From Syntrophus gentianae (GTDB lineage: Bacteria; Desulfobacterota; Syntrophia; Syntrophales; Syntrophaceae), in the NCBI RefSeq assembly GCF_900109885.1, contig NZ_FOBS01000031.1, positions 1-35,077 of the forward strand: a DNA stretch of 35,077 nucleotides, read 5' to 3'. The position numbers were made by a program, and so were the translations under genes. Below, piece after piece: positions 34,351-35,077 of this stretch. Within the stretch, counting starts at the first letter, position 1; each line of letters opens with the position of its first letter. The notes below the pieces were generated by a model. The model was not told the DNA's origin. It saw nothing but the letters and a program-made list of their open reading frames with translations, and did no database searches.

Positions 34351-34768
34351 TTATACGCCGATCAGCCTGAGCGCTTGGTAAGGTTTAGCTGCCATGTCCC
34401 GGATGCCCTCAGCAATATTGGCTTAATTCGCCATTCGTAAGAGGCTGATGGCAAGATTGCGGAGTATGGCCATCATTCTGGGACCGGTATTGGTTCGTAT
34501 TTGGGAACGATCTTCATTGAAGGTCACATCGCGGACAGAATGGCTTTTGTTTTCGATGCCCCAGTGTCCTCTGTTGATTTCCAGGAGTTGTTTCGGCGAC
34601 GCTTTGTCGGGCTTCAGGCTGGTGATCAGGTAAACGGTTTCGCTTCGTTTTTTGCCGGTTTTGAGGATTTCGGTATGGCGCTCAATACAGGCGACCTGCC
34701 CGCAGAAGGGGAAATTTACATAATCATTCAGACTTTTCTTTTACAGTTAATTGGGCTTTTGTGCCCAT
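34351..34768 (-). pseudogene. ISAs1-family transposase remnant
   Basis: The minus strand encodes the C-terminal part of an ISAs1-type (H-repeat-associated) transposase: INRGHWGIENKSHSVRDVTF, then FNEDRSQIRTNTG and ILRNLAISLLRMAN. An in-frame TAA (34423-34425) interrupts it before ANIAEGIRDMAAKP and the native-looking end LRLIGV (stop at 34351). Upstream, the frame is lost at a TAA (34741-34743). An N-proximal fragment AQLTVKEK appears in another frame, consistent with an internal deletion. Most of the N-terminus is absent. It cannot make an active enzyme. Confidence 0.82.
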
Positions 34769-34858
34769 TGGGATCTCTAACCTTCTGAATTCACTGTATC
34801 GCTCTTTGAAAAAATCGGGGCCATCTCAAAAATGTGGTGCCAAATGATAGGTTGAATA

Positions 34859-34904
34859 TTCTTGACATAGCAGAGCATATTTCATATTCATGGGGTGTCA
34901 AGAA
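34859..34904 (+). promoter_or_regulatory. Promoter of the IS1634-type transposase, embedded in an inverted repeat
   Basis: TTGACA (34862-34867), 17 nt, TATTCA (34885-34890), placing the start near 34897 and about 20 nt before the transposase ATG. TTCTTGACA (34859-34867) and TGTCAAGAA (34896-34904) form a perfect 9-bp inverted repeat, one arm on the -35 box and the other at the presumed start site. Confidence 0.5.
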
Positions 34905-34916
34905 AGGTGTCTCCCC

Positions 34917-35077
34917 ATGTTTGCCAGAGTCAAGAAAACCGGTCCATACGAATACCTCCAGATAGTCGAAAACCGACGGGAGGGCAAAAAAACCATCCAG
35001 CGGGTTATCGCCACAGTCGGCCGCATGGAACAACTACAGGCCAAGGGCGATATTGAGAACCTGGTGCGCTCCCTTTC
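34917..35077 (+). CDS. IS1634-type transposase, N-terminus only (cut by the window edge)
   Basis: The frame opens at the ATG on 34917 and runs off the right edge after 53 codons. The segment MFARVKKTGPYEYLQIVENR followed by IQRVIATVGRMEQLQAKGD is the characteristic N-terminus of IS1634-group (IS4-like DDE) transposases. The catalytic domain lies beyond the window, so activity cannot be judged. A plausible promoter lies just upstream. The element abuts the ISAs1 remnant, suggesting a hot spot for insertions. Confidence 0.8.
   Translation, partial: MFARVKKTGPYEYLQIVENRREGKKTIQRVIATVGRMEQLQAKGDIENLVRSL

Overview
The window looks like a chromosomal segment from a Gram-negative anaerobe, most probably a deltaproteobacterium of the Syntrophus/Smithella type. 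That placement is inferred from gene content (many single-domain receivers, CheX, HDOD, eukaryotic-type Ser/Thr kinases, a fused homocysteine methyltransferase/methylenetetrahydrofolate reductase, a gamma-type PcnB and a periplasmic L,D-transpeptidase). No database search was possible. Both edges are mobile DNA: a REP-associated tyrosine transposase cut by the left edge, and an ISAs1-type remnant followed by the start of an IS1634-type transposase at the right edge.

Layout. 1-443: RAYT transposase. 536-4779 (minus): a MacAB-like efflux operon (adaptor, ATPase, two FtsX-type permeases) with overlapping genes. 4860-9786 (minus): a protein-folding island made of dnaJ, groES-groEL and a three-gene small heat-shock protein operon. 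The groES and hsp20 promoters share one architecture. 10008-19236 (minus): a signalling block whose genes are all on one strand. In transcription order these are a CheY receiver, a pseudo-receiver-CheX fusion, a pseudo-receiver-PilZ-Ser/Thr kinase, a CHASE2-Ser/Thr kinase, a PP2C phosphatase, an FHA protein and a YcbB-type L,D-transpeptidase. 19781-20700: a stand-alone cyclic-nucleotide-binding protein and a receiver, convergent. 20914-25712: an EamA transporter, an FmdB-type zinc-ribbon protein, an M48 protease and a DEAD-box helicase. 26333-28180: the methionine/one-carbon bifunctional enzyme. 28318-31877 (plus): a second signalling run with a metallo-beta-lactamase-fold hydrolase, a receiver, a 99-residue orphan, an HDOD protein and a pseudo-receiver-GGDDF protein. 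31988-33717: pcnB and a frameshifted ankyrin gene. 33798-35077: a small orphan gene and IS debris.

How it may work together. The strongest candidate for something new is the 10-19 kb block. The kinase-phosphatase-FHA triad (gaps of 9 and 3 nt) is a complete write/erase/read Ser/Thr phosphorylation module. The kinase just upstream carries a PilZ domain with its c-di-GMP ligands in place and a receiver domain that has lost key residues. It is preceded by a CheX-like phosphatase fusion and a canonical CheY. The only gene downstream on the same strand is a peptidoglycan L,D-transpeptidase, so cell-wall crosslinking is a plausible output. The 28-32 kb run carries the only GGDEF-type protein in the window. 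Its motif is GGDDF and no inhibitory RxxD is visible, so whether it makes the ligand for the PilZ kinase is open. These functional links are inference from domain content and gene order; the domains and motifs themselves are read from the sequence.
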